A stretch of 64,000 nt of DNA from G965230065 sp965230065 (GTDB taxonomy: Bacteria > Bacteroidota > Bacteroidia > Cytophagales > Cyclobacteriaceae), in the NCBI GenBank assembly GCA_965230065.1, contig OZ245942.1, positions 3,224,001-3,288,000 on the forward strand. The letters are read 5' to 3'. The notes below the pieces were generated by a model. The model had not been told where the DNA came from, did not search any database, and saw only the letters and a program-made list of their open reading frames with translations. The position numbers were made by a program, and so were the translations under genes. Position 1 is the stretch's first letter. Each line of letters starts with the position of its first letter. Below are positions 1 to 8,803 of the stretch, one piece after another.

Positions 1-1262
1 CCGGAGTTATTTTTGCCCTGGAAGTTTTGTTAGTGAATGTGAATATTACGTTCATCATTCCTTTGCTTATCGCATCGGTGAGCGGTACAATGGCATCTCA
101 GCTGCTTATGGGAGAGCAGGCCCTTTTTCATTTTAGCGACTTGGGCGAGGTCAGGACCCCCGATTTACTTTTTTTTGTAGGACTGGGGTTGGTATGTGGT
201 TTTTTGTCGGTCTATTTTACACGCGCTATCTACGTAGTGGAAAATAAACTGAAATCCCTGAAAGGTAATAAGCAGAAGATCATGGTGGCAGGCGTATGCC
301 TCGGAATTCTGATTTGGCTTTTTCCTACTTTATATGGAGAAGGCTACTGGTCTATTACCAAATTGATTACCGGAAAACCCAATGAGCTTTTAGAAGGAAG
401 CTTATTCAGCCGATGGGAAAATACCGAATGGTTTATTCTGCTGTTTTTGTTTGCCTCTATGATGCTGAAAGTTTTTGCCACCGGACTTACCACCGCAGCC
501 GGTGGAGTAGGTGGGGTTTTTGCCCCTTCTATGTTTGTAGGAGGAATTAGCGGATATTTATTCGCCAGCATCTTTAACTTACTGGATACCGGATATGTTC
601 TGTCTGAGATTAATTTTACACTGGTTGGTATGGCTGGCGTGGCAGCGGGCATTATGCACTCCCCTCTTACCAATATATTCCTGATTGCCGAAATTACGAA
701 AGGTTATGAACTTTTTGTTCCCCTGATGATTGTAGCGGCTGTAGCTTATGCCGTGAAGCTCTATTTTGAACCTCATTCTTACTTTACCAAAGAACTGGCC
801 AAGCGTGGTGATTACATCGTGCACGACCGGGATAAAACTGTGTTGCAAGACATGAACATCACTAAAGTAATTGAGCGTAACTTCGCAGCGATCAATGAAT
901 CAGGAAAATTGAGGGAATTGGTAGAAGCTATCTCACGTTCAGAGCGTAATTTGTTTCCAGTTGTAAATGATGAAGGTGAGCTGAAAGGGATCATTTTACT
1001 GAATGACGTCCGAAAAGTTATTTTTAAGCCTGAGCTGTATGATGAAGAAGAAATAAAATACATTATGCATGCCCCACCTGATGTTGTTGATATCAATGAG
1101 CCTATGGAGTCGGTCATGGAAAAGTTTGACCGCACCAATGCCTGGAATTTGCCAGTGTTAGAAAATGGTAAGTATGCGGGTTTCCTGTCAAAATCAAAGA
1201 TATTCTCTATGTACCGAAGACAACTGAAACGACAGGCCCGTGAGTTGGGGCAGTTCGTTTAG
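1..1262 (+). CDS. ClC-family chloride channel/transporter with C-terminal CBS pair (5' truncated)
   Basis: The reading frame is already open at base 3 and encodes GVIFALEVLL before any start codon, so the gene begins upstream of the window. GVIFALEV is the conserved stretch that follows the Glu-gate helix in ClC proteins, and the second anion-binding motif GGVGGVFAPS is at about 499-528. Several hydrophobic membrane segments follow. From about base 850 to the stop the protein is soluble and contains two repeats of CBS type (FPVVNDEGELKGII and LPVLENGKYAGF). This is the usual layout of large bacterial ClC proteins, which move Cl- (or F-) across the inner membrane as channels or H+ antiporters. 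The first half, including the GREGP-type gate motif, is missing, so channel and antiporter cannot be told apart. The next gene is convergent. Confidence 0.93.
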   Translation, partial: GVIFALEVLLVNVNITFIIPLLIASVSGTMASQLLMGEQALFHFSDLGEVRTPDLLFFVGLGLVCGFLSVYFTRAIYVVENKLKSLKGNKQKIMVAGVCLGILIWLFPTLYGEGYWSITKLITGKPNELLEGSLFSRWENTEWFILLFLFASMMLKVFATGLTTAAGGVGGVFAPSMFVGGISGYLFASIFNLLDTGYVLSEINFTLVGMAGVAAGIMHSPLTNIFLIAEITKGYELFVPLMIVAAVAYAVKLYFEPHSYFTKELAKRGDYIVHDRDKTVLQDMNITKVIERNFAAINESGKLRELVEAISRSERNLFPVVNDEGELKGIILLNDVRKVIFKPELYDEEEIKYIMHAPPDVVDINEPMESVMEKFDRTNAWNLPVLENGKYAGFLSKSKIFSMYRRQLKRQARELGQFV

Positions 1263-1317
1263 TTTTCTTTCAATTACCCTGAACTCTAAATGGGTGGATA
1301 TGTATCCATGCTGCTGA

Positions 1318-2235
1318 TTAGCTTTTACTTGGCAAAAATACATCTCCGGGCACTACTTGATAATATTCTTTATGGGGAGGAATCCACTGCAACGACAACT
1401 CATTGTTTTTTTCGGCTGCGAGGTATTCAATTGCAATAGGATAGGTGCCAGGTTCAAGGTCAACCGCAATTTCGGTGTCCCAGGCATTTTCATTAATCAT
1501 AACTTCTCCGTTCAGTACAACCCTGCCTTTGCCAGCCTTCACCAGCTTAAAAAAGTATTTACCCTTTTGTTTGATTTGGATAAAACCAGCAGCCTGAAAT
1601 AAATAGCCTTCTTGCAAAGGTTGAAAAGGTACTTGTTGGGCAAAATGAATAAAATCTGCCAAACCTGAATAAGAAGGAGAAGTATTTTTAGGAATTACTG
1701 GAAAATCTTCTGTGTAATTATCCCCCAGCTGTTCAGGGGAATAGGCAGCGATTTGCAGGCCAGTTGCTGCCTTGGTTGTGCGTTGAAAAACTTCAGAAAG
1801 AACAACGCTGGGAGTATGTATCGTAGGTTTTTTGTTGACCGTTGAGTCTTTTAACGAAAGGATCCACTGCACTACTTTTCTGGCATCTGCTTTTTTAAGA
1901 AAAGGGTGTTTAGACATTTGGTCGCTGCCCCAAATGCCACCCCCGCCTTCAATGATTTTATCAGCCAGGCGGTTTACGGTGGTAAAATCTGCTTCATATC
2001 TTTGGGCAACCTGCAGGTAAGATGGCCCTACCGATTTATCTTCAATGCTGTGGCAATTCAGGCAGTCGTCTGTACGGATGATGGTGAGGGCTGATTTTCT
2101 CTTTTTTTTCCTCGCTTTTTGTTCTTCTTTTTTGTCGCTGCAGGCAGGTATCAGTATTAATAGCAAAGCAGCCCCTAGAAAAGGCAGTATTTGAATACTT
2201 TTTAAAAGTACATACTTGTTATTTTTGAACCCCAT
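1318..2235 (-). CDS. Lipoprotein with cytochrome c domain and C-terminal PA14-like beta domain
   Basis: A 305-residue exported lipoprotein: a hydrophobic segment ends in LIPAC (Cys32), followed by a Lys/Glu-rich linker. One c-type heme motif CLNCH lies at residues 58-62 with a likely distal Met in GSDQMSKH near residue 107, as in cytochrome c-551/552. The C-terminal third (about 190-300) has the pattern AAGFIQIKQKGKYFFKL...VVLNGEVMINEN...LEPGTYPIAIEYL, which reads like a PA14/CBM-type beta-sandwich. Cytochrome c joined to a PA14-like fold is common in Bacteroidota surface or periplasmic redox proteins. The physiological partner is unknown and the gene stands alone, convergent with the ClC gene and upstream of the terminator of the cys genes. 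Confidence 0.8.
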   Translation of the reverse strand: MGFKNNKYVLLKSIQILPFLGAALLLILIPACSDKKEEQKARKKKRKSALTIIRTDDCLNCHSIEDKSVGPSYLQVAQRYEADFTTVNRLADKIIEGGGGIWGSDQMSKHPFLKKADARKVVQWILSLKDSTVNKKPTIHTPSVVLSEVFQRTTKAATGLQIAAYSPEQLGDNYTEDFPVIPKNTSPSYSGLADFIHFAQQVPFQPLQEGYLFQAAGFIQIKQKGKYFFKLVKAGKGRVVLNGEVMINENAWDTEIAVDLEPGTYPIAIEYLAAEKNNELSLQWIPPHKEYYQVVPGDVFLPSKS

Positions 2236-2396
2236 AAATCTTTGGCTTTCTTCTCAATATTACAGCGATATTCTCTTTTGAACTCTTCAGAATTTCAAAT
2301 ATAGCAGCTTAATAAAAGATAAAAAGGTCTTTTTATCTTTTTTTGTTTCTAAAATCTTAGTTTTTGCCCTATCTCGCCAGGAGAAGGGCAAAAAAC

Positions 2397-2436
2397 GCCC
2401 GCCACTTCTTATGAGTATGCACAAGAAGTGGCGGGC
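2397..2436 (-). terminator. Strong hairpin downstream of cysI
   Basis: A perfect 14-bp stem (2397-2410 paired with 2423-2436, arm GCCCGCCACTTCTT) with a 12-nt loop lies just past the cysI stop on the minus strand. Its position and stem strength suit the transcription end of the cys genes. The T-run is weak, so the call rests on position and stem. Confidence 0.6.
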
Positions 2437-2458
2437 ATAAGTATATCTTTTTTTGAGT

Positions 2459-4168
2459 TTAGGATTTTGAGCTTAACCTGATATATTGTTTCCGTAACAC
2501 AAAATCCCCAAAATGCTCTCCATCGTTCCTTTCCTGGCTGTATGCTTCAATAACGGGCGTTAGTGCAGCCAGTATTTCTTCTTCAGACAGCATTTCTTTG
2601 TACAATACATTGAGGCGGTCTCCCTCGTGGCTGGCACCCAGGTAAAGGTTGTAACGCCCAACAGCCCGACCTACCAAACCAATTTCTCCCAAATAAGAGC
2701 GGGCGCATCCATTGGGGCAACCCGTCATGCGGATGTTGATGGCTTCTTTTTCCAGGCCGTTGGCTTCCATGATTTTATCCAGCTTATCAATAAGGGAAGG
2801 AAGGTAGCGCTCAGCTTCGGCAAAGGCCAGGCCGCAGGTATTCAAAGCCACACAGGCCATAGAGTGCAGCCGCAAACCGCTTTGCTTTTGGTTACCAAGA
2901 ATGCCGTGTTTTTCTAAAATTGATTCAATTTTGATTTTGGCTTTTTCCGGTACATTCCCGATGATGAGGTTTTGGTTGCCTGTAAGCCGGAAGTCGCTTG
3001 TATGTAGAGCGGCTACTTCCCGCAGTCCGTCTTTCAGGGTATAGCCTTTGGTATTTTTTACCCTGCCGTTTTCTATAAAAAGTGTAAGAAACCATTTCCC
3101 GTTTGTGCCTTTGTGCCAGCCGTAGACATCTCCGTTGGTTTTGAAGGTAAAAGGGGCTTGTTTTTTCAGTTCCCGGCCCAGCCGTTGGTTGAGTTCATTT
3201 ACAAACCAATCCAGTCCTCTATGGTCAAGAGTATATTTAAGGCGGGCATTTTTCCGATTTTCCCGGTTGCCATAATCCCGCTGTATGCCAATTACCGTTT
3301 CTGCCACTTCTATGATTTGTTCTTTCTTCACAAAGCCAATAATATCGGCCAGGCGGGGGTAAGTTGTATCATCTTCCAGGGTATTGCCCAGGCCACCACC
3401 CACACATACATTGAAACCGAGCAGCCTCCCTTCTTTTTCTATGGCAATGAAGCCCAGATCATTGGCAAAAACATCAATATCATTGTGTGGAGGAATGGTA
3501 AGGGCTATTTTAAATTTTCGAGGCAAATACCGGTTTTTGTATAAGGGTTCTGTATCCGAGGTGCCGGCCATCGGGTTGCCAGCCACCTTTTTTTCCCCCA
3601 ACCATATTTCGTGGTAAGCCCGGGTTTTGGGCTTGAGGTGTTCGCTGAGTTGTTGGGCAAAAGCATACACTTCCTCATGCACGTGAGACTGATAAGGATT
3701 GGGGTTGCACATCACATTCCGGTTCACATCCCCACAGGTGGCAATGGTAGTCAGGAGCGTTTCATTGATGGTCTGTATGGCTGGCCTGAGATTTCTTTTC
3801 AGAATGCCGTGAAACTGAAACGATTGCCGGGTAGTGAGCTTCATGGTGCCATTGCCATAATCGTCAGAAAGCTCATCAAGCACCAGCCATTGCTGTGAAG
3901 TGGTAATGCCGCCTGGTACGCGTACCCGCACCATAAACTGGTACAAAGGCTCCAGCTTTTGTCGTCTGCGTTCGCTTTCCAGGTCGCGATCGTACTGCTG
4001 GTAAGAGCCGTGAAATTTGATGAGCTTGATATCATCCGGTGCCAATGCCCCGGTGAGCGGATTGCGCAGGCTTTTGGCAATGGTGCCCCGCAAAAAATCA
4101 GAATTTTCTTTGATATGTTCTTCCTGCGAAAGCTTTTCAGCTTCCAGGAGTGCTTCTTCGTCTAACAT
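2459..4168 (-). CDS. cysI: Assimilatory sulfite reductase hemoprotein (beta) subunit
   Basis: 569 residues, the normal length of CysI. It reduces sulfite to sulfide with six electrons at a siroheme coupled to a 4Fe-4S cluster in the cytoplasm. Cluster and siroheme ligands are visible as C-x5-C at Cys439/Cys445 (ACVALNTCGLAFAEAER) and C-x3-C at Cys484/Cys488 (TGCPNGCARSY). The N-terminal half-repeat has the siroheme-contacting LTTRQSFQFHG (about 111-121) and GDVNRNVMC (146-154). It lies downstream of the flavoprotein gene cysJ with a 152-bp gap filled by palindromic repeats, so co-transcription is likely but possibly modulated. A strong hairpin follows the stop. Confidence 0.96.
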   Translation of the reverse strand: MLDEEALLEAEKLSQEEHIKENSDFLRGTIAKSLRNPLTGALAPDDIKLIKFHGSYQQYDRDLESERRRQKLEPLYQFMVRVRVPGGITTSQQWLVLDELSDDYGNGTMKLTTRQSFQFHGILKRNLRPAIQTINETLLTTIATCGDVNRNVMCNPNPYQSHVHEEVYAFAQQLSEHLKPKTRAYHEIWLGEKKVAGNPMAGTSDTEPLYKNRYLPRKFKIALTIPPHNDIDVFANDLGFIAIEKEGRLLGFNVCVGGGLGNTLEDDTTYPRLADIIGFVKKEQIIEVAETVIGIQRDYGNRENRKNARLKYTLDHRGLDWFVNELNQRLGRELKKQAPFTFKTNGDVYGWHKGTNGKWFLTLFIENGRVKNTKGYTLKDGLREVAALHTSDFRLTGNQNLIIGNVPEKAKIKIESILEKHGILGNQKQSGLRLHSMACVALNTCGLAFAEAERYLPSLIDKLDKIMEANGLEKEAINIRMTGCPNGCARSYLGEIGLVGRAVGRYNLYLGASHEGDRLNVLYKEMLSEEEILAALTPVIEAYSQERNDGEHFGDFVLRKQYIRLSSKS

Positions 4169-4200
4169 TGTTTTTTTAGTTTAAATTTCGGTTCTGTTCA

Positions 4201-4265
4201 ACAGGCGTCTCGCCTGTTGAGGCCTGGGCTTATGTGGCCTGTACAGGCAAGATGCCTATACCACA
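4201..4265. repeat. Palindromic repeat family A, copy 1 (cysJ-cysI gap)
   Basis: Two consecutive hairpins: ACAGGCGTCTCGCCTGT at 4201-4217 and GGCCTGTACAGGCAAGATGC followed by CTATACCACA ending at 4265. The reverse complement matches 41310-41370 over most of its length. The paired-hairpin build resembles REP/BIME elements. Translated, such repeats give peptide tags such as GTGILPV and GETPVP that recur in spurious ORFs. Confidence 0.75.
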
Positions 4266-4290
4266 TGTTAGGTTTAAGAGGATATTTGTT

Positions 4291-4316
4291 GGCGGTTCAC
4301 CGAACCGCCCTGCTGT
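4291..4316. repeat. Palindromic repeat family B, copy 1 (short form)
   Basis: GGCGGTTCACCGAACCGCC is a near-perfect hairpin followed by CTGCTGT. It shares the core CGGTTCACCGA with 44202-44248 and, more loosely, 35625-35672, which carry the full two-hairpin form. It lies between cysJ and cysI. Confidence 0.55.
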
Positions 4317-4320
4317 TTTA

Positions 4321-6132
4321 TCAATACACATCCGTCTGATACCTATCTGACACTTGCAGATACTTTACATATTCGGCAGCTTTCTCCCGGGTCATGCCGC
4401 CTTGTACCTTTACAATTTCCTGTAGTGCGTTGTCTACATCTTTTGCCATACGTTGGGCATCACCGCACACATAAAAGTGCGCACCTTCTTCCAGCCATTG
4501 ATATACCTCCCGGCTGTTATCCAGCAGGCGGTGCTGCACATACTGTTTGTCTTGCTGGTCTCTGGAAAAGGCCAAATCGGCTCGGGTAAGGATGCCATCT
4601 TTTAAATATTGCTGCCACTCGGTCTGGTACAGAAAATCTGTGGTGAAATGCTGGTCGCCAAAAAACAACCATGATTTGCCCCGGCTTTCCTGCACTTCCC
4701 TTTGCTGCATAAAAGCCCGAAAAGGGGCAACGCCCGTGCCTGGCCCTACCATAATGAGTGGGGTTTCCTTATCTTTGGGCAGCTTAAAACGGGTGTTTTG
4801 GTCTACAAACACTTTTACTTTTTCATCTTCCGTAACCTGGTCAGCCAGGAAGGAAGAGCACAAACCCTCCTTAGAACGGCCAAAGGCTTCGTACCGCACT
4901 ACCGATACCAGCAAATGTACTTCATCTTCAAAAGCTTCCTGACTTGAGGCAATGGAGTACATGCGGGGCATATTTTTTCTCAACACACCAATAAGCTGCT
5001 CTGGCGTAAGCTTATAAGGCACTTCCCTGAGCAAATCCACCATATCCCGTCCATACAAATAAGCCTGCACATCCTGGTTGTCTTCCAGAATTTTCAGAAG
5101 TTTTTTGCTGCCAGAAAGTTCGGTATAACGGTTCAGGGTAACGGGCGAAAGTACCGTAAGCTCATAGTCAGAAGTGAGGGCTTCTTTGAGGGGCTTTCGT
5201 CCCTGATAGGTTTCCACCTCTTCCGTACCGGAAAGTTGGGTGGCTGTTAGTACTTTTTCTATTAGCCGGGGCGGGTTGTTGGCATACACGCCCAGCGCAT
5301 CCCCTGGTTGGTATTGCAGCCCGGAACTTTCCAGAGAAAGCTCAATATGCAGGGTTTCTTTCCGGGAACCTCTTCCGTTCAGGTTGATTTTATCAATAAC
5401 AGTAGCTTCAAAAGGGTGCTTACGGCTGTAACGCTTTCCGTTAATGCTTTGGCTGGCAGGTGAGGCAAACCCATTTACCTGAGTGCTGGGCTGTTGGATT
5501 TCTTGTGATTGGAATTTTTTCAGCACTTCGTCCATCCATTGGACAGCTTCTTCTTCAAAATCCACGTCACAATCTACCCGCTTGTAAATTCTATCACCTC
5601 CCTGCTTTTCGAGTGCCTGGTCAAAATCTTTTCCGGTTTGGCAAAAATCGACATAGCTGGTATCGCCCAAAGCAAGGACTGAAAATTTGAGATAGCTCAG
5701 CTTCGGGGCTTTCTTGCCATGCAGTAAAGTATGCAGGGTTTCTGCCTGCACGGGCGGTTCGCCAATACCATGCGTGCTTACAATCACCAAGAGGTTTTTG
5801 ATTTTTTTCAGCTCCCGCACTTTAAAACTTCCCATGTCAGTAACCTTGGTCTTCAGCCCAAGTCCTTCAGCTTTTTTTGCCAACTCATGGGCGAGCCGCT
5901 CGCTGTTTCCGGTATGGGTGCCAAACAAAATCCAAATGGGTTCGGATGTAGCAGCCAATGCCTGATTATTTTGCCCAACCAGGCTTTCCGGCAAAGCTGC
6001 ACTGTTAACACCTGCCATGAAGCCGTGCAACCACTGCAACTGCCCTGCATCCAGGCCGGAGAGCACTTCTGTTAATTGGCTGCTTTGCTGTTCTGAAAAT
6101 GGCCCGCCTTTCAAGCCTTTGTTCCAATTCAT
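4321..6132 (-). CDS. cysJ: Sulfite reductase (NADPH) flavoprotein alpha subunit
   Basis: 603 residues, the family norm. It passes electrons from NADPH through FAD and FMN to CysI. Visible in order: an N-terminal leader; a flavodoxin (FMN) domain with GTHTGNSERLAHEL at about 71-84; a helical connector; the FAD site RMYSIASS (about residue 390); the NADPH site GPGTGVAPFRAFMQQRE (about 460); and the closing sequence SDRYQTDVY, typical of CysJ. It is transcribed with the downstream cysI and lies 64 bp after the peroxiredoxin gene, that gap holding a 30-bp perfect palindrome. The linker around residues 215-235 (Ser/Gln/Asn-rich) is the expected FMN-FAD hinge. Confidence 0.96.
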   Translation of the reverse strand: MNWNKGLKGGPFSEQQSSQLTEVLSGLDAGQLQWLHGFMAGVNSAALPESLVGQNNQALAATSEPIWILFGTHTGNSERLAHELAKKAEGLGLKTKVTDMGSFKVRELKKIKNLLVIVSTHGIGEPPVQAETLHTLLHGKKAPKLSYLKFSVLALGDTSYVDFCQTGKDFDQALEKQGGDRIYKRVDCDVDFEEEAVQWMDEVLKKFQSQEIQQPSTQVNGFASPASQSINGKRYSRKHPFEATVIDKINLNGRGSRKETLHIELSLESSGLQYQPGDALGVYANNPPRLIEKVLTATQLSGTEEVETYQGRKPLKEALTSDYELTVLSPVTLNRYTELSGSKKLLKILEDNQDVQAYLYGRDMVDLLREVPYKLTPEQLIGVLRKNMPRMYSIASSQEAFEDEVHLLVSVVRYEAFGRSKEGLCSSFLADQVTEDEKVKVFVDQNTRFKLPKDKETPLIMVGPGTGVAPFRAFMQQREVQESRGKSWLFFGDQHFTTDFLYQTEWQQYLKDGILTRADLAFSRDQQDKQYVQHRLLDNSREVYQWLEEGAHFYVCGDAQRMAKDVDNALQEIVKVQGGMTREKAAEYVKYLQVSDRYQTDVY

Positions 6133-6154
6133 TGAATCGTATTTTTTTACGGAT

Positions 6155-6184
6155 TGTACGACGAATTTGCAAATTCGTCGTACA
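6155..6184. repeat. 30-bp perfect palindrome between prx and cysJ
   Basis: The arm TGTACGACGAATTTG is followed without spacer by its exact reverse complement. It lies in the 64-bp gap between the peroxiredoxin stop and the cysJ start and can fold into a long hairpin in mRNA. It has no T-run, so it may be a repeat, mRNA-stability element or operator rather than a classical terminator. Confidence 0.7.
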
Positions 6185-6196
6185 GGTTTATTTCTG

Positions 6197-6832
6197 TTAC
6201 TTATTCGGCTGGGGCGTAATCCGCAAGTACGGTTTTACGGCAATGTGGCCTTTTGGGAATTTAGTAGGGATTTCTTCATCTTTTACAGCCGGAACGATTA
6301 CCACATCCTGTCCGTCTTCCCAATCGGCCGGGGTGGCTACGCTGTGGTAGGCCGTCAGTTGCAAAGAGTCAATTACCCGCAGAATTTCATTAAAATTGCG
6401 TCCCGTAGAAGCCGGATAAGTAATGGTAGCTTTAATCTTTTTATCCGAGCCGATGAAAAATACCGAACGCACAGTAGCCGTTGCCGAAGCATTTTCATGA
6501 ATCATGTCATACAAGTTGGCTACTTTCCTGTCGGGGTCGGCAATGATGGGAAATTCGACGGTGCACTGCTGGGTTTGATTAATATCTTTTACCCAGCCGT
6601 TGTGCGAGTCCAGATCGTCTACGCTCACGGCGGCTACTTTGGTGTTTCTTTTGGCAAATGCATCTTTCAGTTTGGCAGTGCGGCCCAGTTCGGTGGTGCA
6701 AACCGGGGTAAAATCAGCGGGGTGTGAGTAAAGAATGCCCCAGCTTTCGCCCAGCCATTCGTGAAAATTGATTTCGCCTTCTGTGGTTTGAACAGTAAAA
6801 TTCGGTGCTTCGTCGCCTATTTTTAAACTCAT
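6197..6832 (-). CDS. 1-Cys peroxiredoxin (Prx6 family)
   Basis: 211 residues. The peroxidatic motif ADFTPVCTTELG places the reactive cysteine at residue 45. The long C-terminal part with DMIHENASATATVRSVFFI, the ITYPASTGRNF segment and GEDV-like VATPADWEDGQDVVIVP is typical of the Prx6 subfamily, longer than the roughly 190-residue AhpC type. A second Cys (QQCTVEF, about residue 96) is not in the usual resolving position. It reduces hydrogen peroxide and organic peroxides in the cytoplasm. It lies between a LysR regulator and cysJ in the same direction, suggesting that peroxide defence is expressed with sulfur assimilation. Confidence 0.92.
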   Translation of the reverse strand: MSLKIGDEAPNFTVQTTEGEINFHEWLGESWGILYSHPADFTPVCTTELGRTAKLKDAFAKRNTKVAAVSVDDLDSHNGWVKDINQTQQCTVEFPIIADPDRKVANLYDMIHENASATATVRSVFFIGSDKKIKATITYPASTGRNFNEILRVIDSLQLTAYHSVATPADWEDGQDVVIVPAVKDEEIPTKFPKGHIAVKPYLRITPQPNK

Positions 6833-6862
6833 TGTTTTTATGGTTTTTGGTAAAACACTTGG

Positions 6863-7762
6863 TTAACTTTGCTCGGCATAGAATTCCAGTTCATGCCGAA
6901 GAAATTTTAAGAAATAGTCAAAATAAACAGGATACTCCCTGTCTTGAATGCGGGCGGCATATTGCTGCCTGAAAAAGCCCGTTTGTGTTACTTTTATAGC
7001 CTTGATATCATCATTGAGGTAAGGTTTCAGTGCCCAGTTTGCCATCACTATTACGCCCATATTGGCCTTTACCAATTCTATAGAAGCTTCGGTAAGAGGG
7101 AGTGTAATCAGTTTTTTAGGCTGCACACCTTTGGGTGCCAGCAAATTCCTGAATATAGATACAGTTTCCAGGGGCAGGGAATGGATAATAAGCTCCACAT
7201 CTTCAAAATCTTTGGCCTCCACGTAAGGCTTTTCTGCCCAGGGGTGGTTGGGTGAGACGACGGCAAACATTTCATCGGTAAAAAGGTCGATGTATTCTAT
7301 TTGGTTACCCACTTCGGGGTTGCTCGTAATCGCCAGGTCCAGTTCCCCTTCCACCAGCTTTTCTATGGGGTGGTGCGTGGCTTCAAAGGCAATGGATACA
7401 TCTACATTGGGGAATTCGCTCCTGAATTTCTTCAGTACGGAGGGCAACCAATGGTAGCTGGTATAGCATTCGGTACTGATACGGATGGTGCCATTTTCCC
7501 CATCAATCAACTGCTTGATTTCCGATTCGGTGGTATCCAGTTCTTTCAGCACCCGGTTGGCCGTTGCATACAGTTTTTTACCAACGGGCGTTAAAATCAG
7601 TTTTTTATTTCTTCGGTAAAAGATAGGTGTGCCCAGTTGAAGCTCGGCCTCCTTAAGCTGGTAACTCAGGGCACTTTGCGAAAGGTGCAGCTTATCCATG
7701 GCACGGGTAATACCCCCTTCCTCTACAATTGCCTTTATTAATCTCAGGTACCGTATTTCCAT
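6863..7762 (-). CDS. LysR-family transcriptional regulator of the prx-cysJI genes (inferred target)
   Basis: 299 residues from the ATG at 7762. An upstream in-frame TTG is less likely because MEIRYLRLIKAIVEEGGI is the normal LysR start. The N-terminal winged helix-turn-helix is GGITRAMDKLHLSQSALSYQLKEAE, followed by a periplasmic-binding-like co-inducer domain (about 90-295). The HTH with LSQSALSYQLKELE resembles MetR/CysB-type activators of sulfur metabolism; this is a resemblance only. It is the first gene of the minus-strand run LysR-prx-cysJ-cysI, with 30 bp before prx, so it probably regulates that run and possibly itself. Confidence 0.88.
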   Translation of the reverse strand: MEIRYLRLIKAIVEEGGITRAMDKLHLSQSALSYQLKEAELQLGTPIFYRRNKKLILTPVGKKLYATANRVLKELDTTESEIKQLIDGENGTIRISTECYTSYHWLPSVLKKFRSEFPNVDVSIAFEATHHPIEKLVEGELDLAITSNPEVGNQIEYIDLFTDEMFAVVSPNHPWAEKPYVEAKDFEDVELIIHSLPLETVSIFRNLLAPKGVQPKKLITLPLTEASIELVKANMGVIVMANWALKPYLNDDIKAIKVTQTGFFRQQYAARIQDREYPVYFDYFLKFLRHELEFYAEQS

Positions 7763-8067
7763 TTTGTTGTTATTCTTTTGCAAAACTAAATTTATTTAAC
7801 CCTGGGGAACTAATGCTTTTAATGAAAAGCTTTGATGTATATCATTAGGGAATTAGATGTATCCTTTTCCTTTTTGACTATCCTGTGTGCCACAGGCCAC
7901 GGAAGGAAGTGCCTGCAATAAATTGTATCTTTTTCCCTAATTTCTTTAATACAATTTTATGCCGGAGTTCCTGCTGTATTTGTACAGCTTTTTTGGGGTT
8001 TACATTCCAGTTTTGCATAGGTTGTATAATTTAGCTTCTCATTTTAACTTACGGAAAAATAAATGCT
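7763..8067. other. Divergent intergenic region between LysR and sulfotransferase-like genes
   Basis: A 305-bp gap without a credible gene. It contains a small dyad GCTTTTAATGAAAAGC at 7815-7830 near the LysR start, a plausible autoregulatory site, and A/T-rich sequence ahead of 8068. A 63-codon ORF overlapping it in another frame shows no protein-like features. Confidence 0.5.
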
Positions 8068-8793
8068 ATGTCCGTAAAGCGTATTTGCCTATGGTCGAGT
8101 CCCCGCAATATTTCTACGGCCACGATGTATTCCTTTGCCCAAAGGAGTGATACTACAGTAATAGACGAGCCTTTGTATGCCCATTATTTGCTGCAATCGG
8201 GCATACAACATCCGGGGCGACAAGAGACTTTGATAAGCATGGAAAATAACGGGCAAAAGGTGGTTGAGGAAGTAATTCTTGGCCCTTGTTCTACTCCGGT
8301 ATTATTCGTGAAACATATGACACACCACCTGGTTAGCATCGATACCAGTTTTATGGACAAAACAGACAATGTACTCCTGATTCGCCATCCTTACGAAATC
8401 ATCCGGTCTTACAGCAAAGTAATCGCACACCCTGAAATGACAGATGTTGGTGTAAAGCAACAATATGAATTGTATCTTGATTTGGAAAAGAAGGGTAAAC
8501 TGGCAGCAGTGGTAGATACCAACGAAGTATTAAAAAAGCCAGGCAAAATATTGGAACAACTTTGCCTAAAACTGGGAATACCTTTTGATGAGCAAATGCT
8601 TTCGTGGCCTGCCGGCGCTCGTCCTGAAGATGGTGTGTGGGCAAAATACTGGTACCACAATGTACACCACTCTACGGGTTTTCAACCTTATAAACCCAAT
8701 GAACGCGTAACTTTAGCACCACATCTTGAAGCCCTGATTGCTGAGTGTGTGCCCTATTATGAATTTTTATTTCAACACAGCCTGAAAGCTTAA
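8068..8793 (+). CDS. Sulfotransferase-like P-loop protein paired with an aminotransferase
   Basis: 241 residues. The N-terminus ICLWSSPRNISTATMYSFAQ has the shape of the 5'-phosphosulfate loop of PAPS-dependent sulfotransferases (S-x-R-x-x-S/T pattern), followed by DTTVIDEPLYAHYL. The second conserved part FMDKTDNVLLIRHPYEIIRSYSKV corresponds to the 3'-phosphate-binding strand/helix (RxP...S). The tail YEFLFQHSL is typical of this group. The stop is 10 bp before the aminotransferase start, so the two are an operon. Similar sulfotransferase-like proteins are found next to, or fused with, class IV aminotransferases. Actual sulfotransfer and the acceptor are unproven. Confidence 0.75.
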   Translation: MSVKRICLWSSPRNISTATMYSFAQRSDTTVIDEPLYAHYLLQSGIQHPGRQETLISMENNGQKVVEEVILGPCSTPVLFVKHMTHHLVSIDTSFMDKTDNVLLIRHPYEIIRSYSKVIAHPEMTDVGVKQQYELYLDLEKKGKLAAVVDTNEVLKKPGKILEQLCLKLGIPFDEQMLSWPAGARPEDGVWAKYWYHNVHHSTGFQPYKPNERVTLAPHLEALIAECVPYYEFLFQHSLKA

Positions 8794-8803
8794 TCAATAA
8801 AGC

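Noticed and set aside
6017..6727. 236-codon plus-strand ORF spanning the cysJ start and the peroxiredoxin gene
   Set aside because: It is antisense to two well-supported genes and crosses the palindrome between them; no protein-like features.
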